Positions 1 to 9,300 of a DNA stretch of 64,000 bases are shown piece by piece (positions within the stretch are counted from its first letter, which is position 1; each line of letters begins with the position of its first letter). This DNA comes from Schistocephalus solidus (taxonomy: Eukaryota > Platyhelminthes > Cestoda > Diphyllobothriidea > Diphyllobothriidae): assembly GCA_017591395.1 (NCBI GenBank), contig WEDG01011723.1, forward strand, positions 48,622 through 112,621, read 5' to 3'. The translations under genes were made by a program, and so were the position numbers. The notes under the pieces are model-generated. The model was not told the origin of the DNA, searched no databases, and was given only the letters and a program-made list of their open reading frames with translations.

Positions 1-975
1 TTTGAGCGGAAAATCAACGGTACCCTATAGGTGGACAATTGCGTAGGTCAATAGAGTACCTAAGCTAAGTTTGTGCAGTTGCGCGTATTTTTCTGTTAGA
101 GAAAATTGTTTTACCAAAAGAAATTTGCCCCACTCGAAAATTTATTTTTCTGTTTTGCGGAAGCCAAATGAAGCAGGAGGTAAATAAGCACGCTTTCTTC
201 GAGAAAACCGGACGTTTTATCGATTTCAGACCATTCAGATTTATGATTTTGCGTGATTTTGCGTGCTAAAAGCGGCAGTACCGCCTACAAGCGGTTCTTT
301 CTTGAAATGTACTCATACCCCCCTCCCCACCATGTGCGAAATGATGTAGGTAGCCGGGAAATGGTCTGTCACAAAATGACTATTTTAGCTCTTGAGCATC
401 TGCCAAGACGCTTTTTGTACGGTCAATGTTCCTGTTAAAACGCAATTTAGAAACGCAGTGGGCAGAACATTAGCAGTTGGAGCAAAAATTTGGCACTTAC
501 ATGGCTACTCTGTTGGGCAGTTATAATCGCAGAATATGGGGTTATTTTTTAAGCAAATATAGCGAAAATGACCCCAATAGAGACGGCAGAAAGGGAATTC
601 TTTCGTTTGCAGCGGACAAATTATCAATATTCTTTAGGGGCAGCAAAAAGCCGATCAAAGGTCCAATCTTTTAATGTTAATGGAATAACTTAGCTTAGCG
701 CTTTTAAAGAATCATAGGGAAGATTTTTCAACTGATCAAAAGCATACGCCATTCAAACCGTCGGTGTAGACGTTCACCTTATGTCGGCGATGAGCCCATC
801 AATATGACCTGAACAATCGTGTATGCGAAAAAGAAAACCTAAGAACTCACTAATTCGGTAAATGCTTTCAAGGAATATTAACAATAGGCGTGCTACCTCA
901 TCAAATGTTAACTGGAATTCTGAAATAGGCTTTCGATTATAAAAGATCACTTCAGTAAATTATCGTGCAGCATAA
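1..975. other. AT-rich stretch, nothing recognised
   Basis: This is AT-rich DNA with only short chance ORFs. If the srGAP-like gene continues leftwards on the minus strand, this is intron between the exon at 1783-2014 and the next exon. I looked for the next F-BAR segment here and did not find one. Confidence 0.4.
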
Positions 976-1560
976 ATATGTCAGTCACGGCAGGATGCCC
1001 GGCTTTGAATGAGCTTTGTTCCGGTATCGTACTCTTAGAAATTCAAATATATTTTATAGAAAAAATACACGAAAATACTCCATTTGGTAGCGATTTACCT
1101 CTTTTTCAAATTTTATGCTTGAAAAAAGTGTATCTTTAGTTTGAAAAAAAATCGATTGCGGAAAAATTCCTGTACCGGACTTTTTGTTAAAAATGCATGC
1201 AGAGTTTTCAAACTGCATGCTTTATACATTCCGTCTGATAAATATCCCCATAAGAGGTTTAAAAGTGCTCTTAAAATTTTGCATTGGATCTGGGCCATGT
1301 TGCTTAAAAATCTCATAATTATTAACTTTCTGAAAGCGTGAGAAATAATTTCTTTAAGCATCAACATCGAAGAAGACTTAATTTTCTGACACATGAGTAG
1401 AGGAAGGAAAATTTTAGTTCATGTTCTTAATGCAATATGATTGAACATATGAAGGCTATTTTTTACAAAGTCTGCTTTTTGCAGGCGCTCAGAAAGACGT
1501 TCGTTCAAAAGCCGTGGCCGAAATATCTTGAGTACATAGTAATTTTACTGAAACGTTCTC
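976..1560. mobile_element. Non-autonomous inverted-repeat element, copy 1
   Basis: This AT-rich segment is homologous to 34090-34650 over most of its length. Shared landmarks are TTCAAACTGCATGC at about 1207 and GAAGAAGAC near 1370. The left end (about 985-1075) matches the reverse complement of the right end of the other copy (about 34540-34650), so the family appears to have terminal inverted repeats of tens of bases. It encodes nothing recognisable. A MITE or foldback DNA element is the best reading. I did not define target-site duplications, so the ends are approximate. Confidence 0.5.
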
Positions 1561-1782
1561 TTTATACTCCAACAATGGGATCATCGGCGGAGAAGTCTAT
1601 GAGCTCTTTTCACCCAGTCAGGACTTCGGAAAAACAAAATTACATGAATTTGTCAAACTGAAGGGTTTGCAGCGTGTACCAAGTTCGAACGTCAGCAGGC
1701 CCCATTTAGGGGAGTCAGTAAAAGGAGACCAAACTCATGCCTATAGAAGAAGGGGAGATGGGAGCGCGTCTGACCGACTTAC

Positions 1783-2014
1783 TGACCTGATCAAAGTCCG
1801 CTTTGGCCCGTCGGCAGCGCTGACTATCCTCGGGGCGTTTCTTCTTGGCTCGAGCGTGCTGCACAGCCAACATCAGCTTCTCATCACTGCGTCGAAGGAC
1901 CCGCTCAGCCTCCAACTGGGCGTTCTGACGTTGGCCGTATTCTCGTTGATCGGAGTGCAGCTTCAGTGTGTTGGCCAGAACCTTCTCCTGACACAGGTGC
2001 ATCATCTCACGACA
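1783..2014 (-). CDS. srGAP-like F-BAR domain, third supported exon
   Basis: This exon encodes about 77 residues, starting CREMMHLCQEKVLANTLKL and ending near RRAKADFDQV. It is rich in K, E, R, Q and A and aligns with the middle helices of the srGAP-family F-BAR domain, around the stretch where human srGAPs have a KVLNELY-like motif. The acceptor is strong: a pyrimidine run followed by CTGTAG at 2015-2016 (minus strand). It opens in phase 0, matching the end of the exon at 7045-7210. The best donor is GTAAGT just below 1783, giving a phase-1 exit; GTCAGT four bases earlier is an alternative. F-BAR domains dimerise and bind curved membrane; srGAPs couple Slit-Robo signalling to Rho-family GTPases. 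Assignment to srGAP rather than another F-BAR protein is inference from order, phase and similarity. Confidence 0.7.
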
Positions 2015-2186
2015 CTACAGCAGGCGAAAACAAAAATTGAGACAGAGGAGGGGGGGGGGATGGGGCAGACTTGAGGAGTAGCAAACACAAACCAATTTCG
2101 CCTGGCCCTCAAACAGTTAAGCAACCCTTGTCGCTGAGACCCGAAATTAACTCGACAGCGGTAACGAGGGCGTGAGCTTGATTGCG

Positions 2187-2660
2187 GAGGCAGAGCAAAC
2201 GGCATGCAACGGAGATGCAAATAGATCCAGGAATTGCCGGGGCATTGAAAAGGCCATTTCTGATTCATTTGTCGTCGTCAGACAGCTGCGTTCGAACCCC
2301 ATACCGAAAGGAACATAGCTAATGGCTCAGCCATGGGATTACAGTCTGCGCAACGGGATAGGGAACAGTGGGGATCGTGTGAGAGTGGCGCTCATCAAGC
2401 CAGACTCGTTGAAGGACGGAAAAGTGGCATGTCACGTAGTCTAGGAGCTCCGCGACATTTCCCATGCAGGCTAGATCCGTGACAAACTGGAAATTTAAGC
2501 TCCCCCCCCCGAGAAAAACTTGACGTTGATAAATGTCTATATATTATTAAAATGAGGATTATAAGCAGGTTTTGTGGATCAAGACGACCGTATGTGGCTG
2601 GCTAGATGGTCCGCATACATCTACAACGGTTAATGACTAGAATAATGTTGAAGAGAAGGA
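2187..2660. repeat. Dispersed ~470-bp repeat, left copy, containing a SINE-like part
   Basis: This segment is near-identical in order to 36327-36800, about 34 kb away, from GGAGGCAGAGCAAACGGCAT through a homopolymer C run. The part at 2220-2330, read on the minus strand, has a box-B-like GGTTCGAACGC. It is followed by CTGACGACGAC and GAAATGGCC, so it is related to the tRNA-headed hammerhead units elsewhere in the window. The two copies differ by small indels and substitutions. Confidence 0.7.
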
Positions 2661-3559
2661 GGAGGTAGGCAGCAAAAGGAGCCCACAGAGTCAAATTAGT
2701 GTCAGACAAAATGATACGACCAACATCCACGAATGCCGGAGAGGAATAACGGTAGGGTAACGACAGAAAGCCAGAAACTCAGGCTGGTGCAATACAGAAC
2801 CATTGGTAATATGATTTTTACATGTGGGGCATTACAGTGGGTAATATAAACTGCATACGGATCTTGTAAAATTGCATATGTTTTTCTTTCTGATCTTTGA
2901 ATTAACTATTTCGATAGTGCGCATCTGATATAAAGACTCCAAGAATTTGATATTCATAGTGGATAGCAGTTTGAAAGCCCTGGAATGACTTCATTGCCAC
3001 TTTTACCCGCACAGACTTCGGTAGGATCCTGTTGCTTCGACATCGATGAATAATTGTTCTGGCATGAAACATTAGCGAATTGCACACTTTTCCCCCTCGT
3101 TGAGCATAAAGCGAAACACGAGATTTGAGGTTTCTGGCTTTCTTGATGTTGTTACCGTTACCCAGACATGATATCAGGAGCAATAGCAGTGGCATGCAAA
3201 AGATTGGAAAGATAGGACTGTCAATACTTACAGGCACGAAAGAAAACAAAATGCCGCATCACTGGTCTACAGACCTACAAAAGAAGCCGATTGTCAGAAA
3301 AAGTGTAGACTTAAATAGGGCACAAACAATGCAACGATCACGGACGCAAGTCTGGAGAGTACTGTGCAGGGCTCTGTATGTCGGTGCCAAATTGATACGT
3401 TTATTAATTGAGTTCCGATCCGTGGCCCGTTTCGTAGGTGTGGGCCGCAACTTGCGAAAATTCGTCGCCCCATCGCACCACCAACTTATCTTCATGTATG
3501 CGCGAACCTAGCATGCATTCCACCTGACCTGCGTAGTTAGAGAGACACTTTAGTCATGG
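2661..3559. other. Unassigned intronic DNA
   Basis: No convincing coding sequence or repeat was recognised. ORFs of about 115-128 codons on both strands lack motifs and overlap one another, as expected by chance. Confidence 0.35.
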
Positions 3560-4735
3560 GATGCGATACACTACCCACAGACTGACGCTTGGGATTTAGT
3601 CGGTCTTTGACTTACTTCAGCCTGCCGTGTATGGCAGCTTAGTGTCGGCGTACAATTCACGCACCTAGTTCCACAGAAATACGCTCGATCGCCTCTGAAA
3701 CATCCTTGATATAGGGTAGAGCGAGCCATATCTTTGGTTGTGGTCTGATTGAGTCCTCCGAGGCCCAAACGCGTAGGCATCGGCTTATAAACGCCTTCGG
3801 ATAGCCAGTCCGCATAAATGCGTCCGTTCGGGCCTCGCGTACCTTTGCCTCCGGCACGCTCCAATGAGTCTGGATCCATTTGAAGGGCGTTATCACACAG
3901 CTTCCCTTGTGAGTCCCACCTGGGTTAAAAGCGCACAACAGCCCAAATAACCATGTTGTTGCTAATATCTTTGAAGACAGACCCTCACACTAGTGCTAAA
4001 ACTGAGGATAGTAAATTGTTCCGGTGCTCGACCAGTCGTCTTCTTTACGCAAACAAACACCTTCCTTGATATAGGACCGAGTGTGCCATATCCTTGGTTG
4101 TGTTTCTGATTGGGCCTCGTGAGGCCGAACGCGTAGGCATCGGCTTATAAACGCCTTCAGATAACCACTCCGATAAATTGGTCGCGGAGATATCGGACAT
4201 CGCGTACGTTTTCTTCCGGCTCGCTGTAATCAGTCTGAATCCGCTTAATGAGCGTTCTCACACAGCTTCGTTTGTGAGCCATTAGGTGGTTTCTGGGACA
4301 TCTGAGGAGCCGTATGCTGTTCGGTGCTCTCCTTTAAACCATCGTCTTAATTTCGCCCGTGGGACATCAATGAAAAATAGCTGTTGTTCTTGTTTATCTT
4401 CCCTTGTGAACTTTATACCAGATAAACTTTTATTGAGCAGATCATGGAAGTTTTGCAGTAGTACTTTTGACGATCAAAAATCGTGTCGTCAACGTAATAG
4501 AGTCCAAATAAGGGCTCATTTTGGATGAAGGCAGTGTTTTCTATCTCCTGTAGGACCAGTTCTGCCACCAAACCGGAGATCGGGGAACCCATTGGACTTT
4601 CTTTTGATCCGCTCATAGGTTTTTCTAGCAAAGATGAAATAACGTTTTTGCAAAATTCGAACAGCCTTGAACAGACGGCTCCTTTACTCGGGGGACTGCG
4701 GTCCCACGGCATGCAGCTCATATTCTGCACCATCC
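3560..4735 (-). mobile_element. Penelope-like retroelement relic with RT core and internal duplication
   Basis: Read on the minus strand, 4735-4413 encodes the catalytic part of a Penelope-like reverse transcriptase: MGSPISGLVAELVLQEIE, then YVDDTI at about 4484-4500. Downstream comes a segment typical of the end of Penelope RT, with KPMPTR, TTKDMA and YIKDVSEAIERI. That segment is present twice, at 4298-4063 and 3935-3703 (plus coordinates), offset by 360 bp. It then continues to about 3580 in a degenerate form. Frames change several times, so the element is dead. No GIY-YIG domain is visible here. Penelope elements are retroelements distinct from LINEs and LTR elements and are common in flatworms. 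Confidence 0.75.
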
Positions 4736-4883
4736 ATCATCCAATCCGGGCTGGTCGGCCTTGTCAGCCCCTCGACCTGATCTAAGTCCTGTCTCGCGGA
4801 CTTGGACCTACCACGGGATCCAGCTAGGTGATGGATGTGTGAAGCTACGAGAGAATAGCTTTTTTCCTAAATTGAACTGTCAC

Positions 4884-4916
<33 letters not shown>
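4884..4916. repeat. TA microsatellite
   Basis: An alternating TA run, slightly interrupted, lies just beyond the Penelope-like relic. Confidence 0.9.
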
Positions 4917-7044
4917 TTACTCATTTATAGCTTAATTACTTTTATCAGTCGGCAATGTATCAATTCCAAGTTCCGCTGCCAACTTAAAACAGTCAGAAGA
5001 TCACCGAACAACGCTCGCATCACCGCATCAATGAGCTTGCCACGTGGATAACATGATGTGGAGTCTTTATTGCGATGAAAGTGGCGTGAACCGAGCGATC
5101 CTGAATACAGGACTGACAAACATTTCAGCTTTGTACTGGAGCTGGAGGGGCACAGCCAACACTGTCAGTGCCATGATGACTAGCAATCAATAATTGCGAA
5201 GTGTTTATCGACGGTGAAATACATCTCGAGGACTTATCTACTAATAGATCAAATTCCTTCGGAACGAGAAAGGTATACTGAGAAAAACTTCGCATTATTC
5301 CCCCTGCGTTATCTACACATACACACAGATACAGTCACTTGGCATACTGCAAAGGCCAATGAAATATCAGATGAAGGTTGTAAGCCAGCCTACCGAAATG
5401 CGTACGCTGGCAAAGGCAGCGCGCATGCACCTTCCAGAAAAATTTGAGAGGGAGGGGAGGGGGTGGAAAGAAAGTTCGGAAATGTCTCACAGCTGAGAGG
5501 TATTATAACGTGCAGGAGCACCGAGTGCATGACGGCGAGAACACACGGAATAGGACAGAGGTGAAACGGATCAGCAGACACACTCACTTGGCAACACTAA
5601 AGCAAGTAGAATCTCGATCGAGAAACAGAAGTTGACGGGGCAGTAAAAAGCAACTGAATTTGACGTATGTCTGCATGCGAGAGGGCTTACAAAGAACGAT
5701 TTGATGCGGCGATGGAGAATGCTTAAGGAAAGTAGCAGATTTCAAACGGATAGGAAGGACGCACAGGCAGGTAGCTAAAGCTGAGAAGACAAGACGATGA
5801 CAGACGCGTTGTAACACGGTCGGTAAGCACCGCCTTCTACCATGTCTCCCTTGGGTCAGTGCAGCCCACGGCCTAAGGCGTAGTCGGCGGGTCGTATTCC
5901 GGCCTAACTGCCTAACAATTTCATTGGGGATATTATGGGAGAAGCAAATTCGCAGAACTGAAAGCAAATCCGTCTCTCAGTGCTTCCAGAAGGCGGACAA
6001 GTAGGTAGACTGGCCACGCTTAATACCAGTTGAGACTGGTTGTATTCACGGAAGCTTGGTCTTTTAGCTGACCTCTCGCCAACGGGACGAGTGAGTCCTG
6101 TAACTGATCGGCGAGCGCCCAACTACTGCTTACCAGGAAATTCGACGGAAGATGACAGAGGCAACTCAATGTCCGCGGTTTCAAAATCCCTAGACGGACA
6201 CCTCCGACGAGAAGGGTAGAAGAGGATGGAGAGGGGGTGAGAGAAGGCGGAGGAGAATTATGATGATGATGGTGGTGGTGATGATTTAGAAAATTTGGAG
6301 ACGTCTTTCGTGTCGTAAACAGTAGACACAGAGGGTAAAAATTAAGGAAAAGTAGGCCGCTGTGATTTTTGAGAGATACTTTCTATGTTTTTGTGCTGAA
6401 TGCTCAATGGAAAGCAATCCCGGCCGTTCACCGACCAATCAGTGATAAGGGAGATTGGTATAGTTTTTCCTGTTTTTTTTTGTTTTCATCGTACAGAGAG
6501 AGGAATGGAAGCAGGGAGGGTGGATGGGGGGCAAAGACACTGGCTTAGCATGAATTGGATGTCACGAAAAGCGGTTGCGATGGGCACATGAGAATACGAG
6601 GTGATGGTGAGCACATAAACAGCACGCATTAATTCGCAAAGACCGAGCCAGAGAGCGTTTTTCTCGATGGCACGCATAATCAAGACACGCAACAGAGGAG
6701 TGGGTTCTCTGGTGCGTCCGTGTGTGAAGAAAGGGTTTTTTGATCAAAAAAGCAGAAATTGACCTTGCGGTAACTAATAGATGGGATAAAGTGAAAGGGC
6801 TTTAGAAGCGTTTCCTGATTTAAATTAGGGACCCATCTTTTAGGGGATTGCCAGAGTGTAGAAAATGGGAGTAAAAGCACGCGCACGCAACACCGTAAGC
6901 GTGGCTTATGAACAGACACTTAGCGATCACACGCGACCAGGGAGCGTAGTGCGATTAGCCAGGAAAAGGGAGTACAAGCAGTAAACTTGTCAGTTTACGA
7001 ATTAAATAAGGCAGTTATAAAGAAGATAGTTGAGGAGTACAGAC
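4917..7044. other. Unassigned intronic DNA with fragments of SINE tail
   Basis: No gene is supported. Around 6085-6125 there is a short stretch (GTCCTGTAACTGATCGGCGAG) resembling the distal part of the tRNA-headed repeat family, as at 9120-9145. A GATGATG/GGTGGTG simple repeat occurs near 6260-6290. A 127-codon minus ORF at 5584-5967 has no recognisable domain. Confidence 0.4.
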
Positions 7045-7210
7045 CTGTCGGTGAAGACGGAAGGCGTCCTCGTCCATGTCGATAAGGCGTTGGATCATCT
7101 GCTTGCTGTAAACTTCCGAAAGCGTGGAGTGCGCTTGCGACAGTCGAAGCGTTGAACCCAACAGGGTGTTCCATAGGCTGGTCGTCGTGTAGTTCGTCCA
7201 GTTCGGTCGT
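7045..7210 (-). CDS. srGAP-like F-BAR domain, second supported exon
   Basis: The exon encodes 55 residues including TTTSLWNTLLGSTLRLSQAH and STLSEVYSKQMIQRLIDMDE. This matches the srGAP F-BAR segment where family members have a CWxxLL motif, a TLS-D/E-IY motif and an SED-like turn. The acceptor is good: a pyrimidine-rich tract ending CACTTTAG just above 7210. The donor is CAG|GTCTGT, a weak consensus. Its first base completes the lysine codon left split by the upstream exon at 20434-20617, and its last codon ends in phase 0 to meet the exon at 2014. This reciprocal phase agreement across three exons is the strongest evidence for the gene. The product would act at the plasma membrane in shaping protrusions and Rho GTPase control. 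It could belong to another FCH-domain protein. Confidence 0.75.
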
Positions 7211-7319
7211 CTAAAGTGGGCGTTAGAGGAGCAGGAGATGAGATTAGAGGTAAAAATTGGCGAAGAGCGAGCTAATATGCTCTACCCCACCGCGTAATAT
7301 GGGTGGCCTTTCCAGGAAG

Positions 7320-7440
7320 GTTACATATTCTCGTCTCCTATCAGTAACCTCAAACCAAGCCTTTACAGGAATTTTAATCTCAGCCTGGACTCCACCCTTA
7401 AACCCAACTTAAACTATAACCCTAATTTCGGTAAATTCTG
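7320..7440 (-). repeat. Degenerate telomere-like (CCCTAA-like) tract
   Basis: Loose repeats of CCCTAA-like units (AACCTCAAACC, AAACCCAAC, ATAACCCTAAT) are present, equivalent to degenerate TTAGGG on the minus strand. Similar tracts occur at 11530-11560, 19070-19200, 35010-35125 and 40015-40062. Confidence 0.5.
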
Positions 7441-7769
7441 ACGGTTTCTGACCTCATTTCCCGTCTGGGGAGGAAAGAGGGGGTGGTGGTGGTAGCGGCA
7501 AAGACCAGGAAACCGTTGAGTCAATATTGTTGTTTTTTCTGCAGCCCAGGTGACGACATGTTGCTGTAACCGGGTTTAACTACTCCCCTGGATACCCAGG
7601 CCAGTATTGCGACCTCAGCCTCTGTTGAGCCTGTTTAACGGGTGTCTGATTATTTACAGCGCCTGTTTCCGACATCTCGAGATTGAGCCCCAGCGCACAA
7701 CGGGACGAGCATGTTTCACAACCTGAACCCATTTCCATCATAATGAAGTGTTCCGATTGCAACCGATAA
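7441..7769. other. Unassigned, with SINE tail fragment
   Basis: No gene is seen. About 7680-7715 (GAGCCCCAGCGCACAACGGGACGAG) resembles the distal spacer of the tRNA-headed repeat family. Confidence 0.35.
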
Positions 7770-7935
7770 GACAAGGGTCCCGTGGCTCAATGGTGGAGCG
7801 CTGGATAATTTGACGCTCATGAACTAAAAAATCCCGGGACCTGCAAATTTTGGGTTGAGTACGACGTGCTACAGACGGTTAAAAAGTTAGAAATTGCCAT
7901 CCCAGTCTCAACTGTTTCTGTCGGTACCTCTTTCT
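7770..7935 (+). mobile_element. Degenerate tRNA-headed SINE-like unit
   Basis: The unit begins near AACCGATAAG and has a box-A-like TGGCTCAATGG at about 7794. It ends near CCCAGTCTC and CTGTCGGTA. The central hammerhead core seen in other copies has decayed: GAAATTGCCATCCCAGTC remains but the CUGAUGA part is lost. Confidence 0.55.
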
Positions 7936-8117
7936 ACAGCCGATCATATTCGTCATATGCAGTTGAATGCGAACAAAAAAGATCATCAGCCGGGGTAAAA
8001 AGTTGTAAAAAAGACTACCAGAAATCCAAAGTAAGATTTTACAGTAGGTAAGAAGAGCTTCCATGGGAGCAAGTGAATGTGGAAGCTTTGGAGATCTGAG
8101 AGAAGAAAAGGAAAGGC

Positions 8118-8118
<1 letters not shown>

Positions 8119-8193
<75 letters not shown>
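8119..8193. repeat. Long TA microsatellite
   Basis: About 37 uninterrupted TA dinucleotides. Tyr-Ile-repeat ORFs across it are artefacts. Confidence 0.97.
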
Positions 8194-8195
<2 letters not shown>

Positions 8196-8239
8196 AATAA
8201 CAGAGGTGGTTTGCATCCCGAGATAGTATAATGAAAAGA

Positions 8240-8830
8240 AAAATGCTCTTCGGGAAATGGAGTTTTACTCGTAAATTTTCAAGTTGGTGACACCAACCCG
8301 TCGTCAGACGAAATGAACAGAGGAGAAAGTGAAGTGGCGCGACAGGACAGATGGTGACAAACAAACAGCTGGTGTGAGTGGGTGGTGGGTGGACCAATAA
8401 TCGGGGCATGTTTTGGGACGGGGGAGGTGAGGAGAGAACAATTACATTGGCTTGTTTGGGAGGGGGAGGTGGGCGGCGAGTAACTACGGCCGGCTAGATT
8501 ATCGATCATGGTTCCGGGTTGGATTTAGGGGTCACTGCGTCGATTGGAGGTGTCGGAATGTTTAATTGCGGTTCACCATGTGTGAGATGGGGTTGGCGAC
8601 AAGTGAGATTAAAAGCCGCTAGGACTAGCAGTCGTTGCTAGGGGGTGGGCACTCGTTAGTAAATCGTGCACGTAATCCTTCGTAAAGAGCATCTAGGTCA
8701 ACGTGGCGGTTAATGCTAGCTGTGCTAGAGTGCCAAGCTTCGAGGAATTCTCGAGCTTGTTTGGTGTTGGCCATGGCGATCACGTCGGTACCGTCCCAAT
8801 TAAAGCGCACTCCCTTGAATGCGACCATCG
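8240..8830 (-). mobile_element. Penelope-like element, C-terminal end and 3' tail
   Basis: The minus-strand ORF at 8828-8625 reads DGTDVIAMANTKQAREFLEA, then NRHVDLDALYEGLR. This is the pattern found at the C-terminus of Penelope-like polyproteins after the GIY-YIG endonuclease: a wild-type-like E-x-W, INRH and D-x-x-Y signature. The GIY-YIG catalytic part itself is absent, so this is a 5'-truncated 3' end. The following ~380 bp on the minus strand would be 3' UTR. It contains CTGACGACGGGTTGG and GAAAATTTACG near 8262-8307, which only loosely resemble a hammerhead core. A TA run lies on either side. Confidence 0.6.
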
Positions 8831-8832
8831 CT

Positions 8833-8847
8833 TATATATATATATAT
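8833..8847. repeat. Short TA microsatellite
   Basis: A TA run immediately left of a tRNA-headed unit, a position also seen at 29515 and 47726. Confidence 0.85.
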
Positions 8848-9150
8848 GCAGAATAACATGACCGAAACCGGTAAGACAACGAGCTCGTGGCGCAGTGGGT
8901 AGAGCGTTGGACTTCTGCCCAGCAAGGTCGCGAGTTCGAGGCTCGGGCGCCCGCAGCGCCTGGGGTTGGGTATGGCTGGCTGATGACGGCTAATAAGCCA
9001 GAAATGGCCATTCCAGTCTCCCTTGTTATTGTCGGTCATGTTATTCTGCCTATAAACTAAGCTACCTTACGGCTTCTTGAGGGGCTTGAGAGTTAGCCCC
9101 AAGGCGCAACTGGACGTGTGAATCCTGTAACCGATCGGTGAGCGTCATAC
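8848..9150 (+). mobile_element. tRNA-headed SINE-like unit with hammerhead (best-preserved tRNA head)
   Basis: The unit begins with a tRNA-like head. Box A is TGGCGCAGTGG at 8888-8898, and box B is within GAGTTCGAGGC at about 8932-8942, with a plausible anticodon-arm-like stem between. Acceptor-stem pairing is absent, so it is tRNA-derived and not a tRNA gene. A hammerhead-like body follows at 8974-9018, then the family's distal spacer (GTAACCGATCGGTGAGCG at about 9128). A perfect 18-bp inverted repeat flanks the core unit at 8848-8865 and 9033-9050. Box A and B would give an internal RNA polymerase III promoter. Confidence 0.7.
8974..9018 (+). ncRNA. Hammerhead-like ribozyme, tRNA-headed family
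   Basis: Helix I is GGCUGG/CCAGUC with one wobble, core CUGAUGA at 8980-8986, helix II GGCU-AAUA-AGCC, core GAAA at 9001-9004, palindromic helix III UGGCCA, then UU with predicted cleavage after 9012. The 10.1/11.1 position is C opposite A, which is unusual. Helix III has no loop in a monomer, suggesting dimeric folding. Confidence 0.55.
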
Positions 9151-9152
9151 TA

Positions 9153-9300
9153 CCTGTTGCACCTTTAGCAACATACATGTGCATTATATGTAGCATATGT
9201 CTTATGACACAACGTTCGTTTATCGCCAGTGGCTAGCTGGCGGGCGGGCGGACAGAATGGGATCGAGTGCGATCCTAACCACATCAGTCAGTGTTAACGA
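9153..9300 (+). repeat. Solo truncated unit of the 237-bp hammerhead satellite
   Basis: From CCTGTTGCACC through TTAGCAACAT, ACACAACGTTCGTTTATCGCC and GGCGGGCGGACA this matches the units at 49139-50262. It starts about ten bases after the predicted hammerhead cleavage site of the array unit and lacks the ribozyme core. It is joined directly to the distal spacer of the tRNA-headed unit on its left. Confidence 0.75.

Noticed and set aside
7879..8409. Tyr-Ile-repeat ORFs (also at 29514, 47679, 47686 and 50097)
   Set aside because: They come from TA microsatellites.
8883..8955. A genuine tRNA gene
   Set aside because: Box A and B and an anticodon-arm-like stem are present, but the acceptor stem cannot pair and the same head recurs in SINE-like units.
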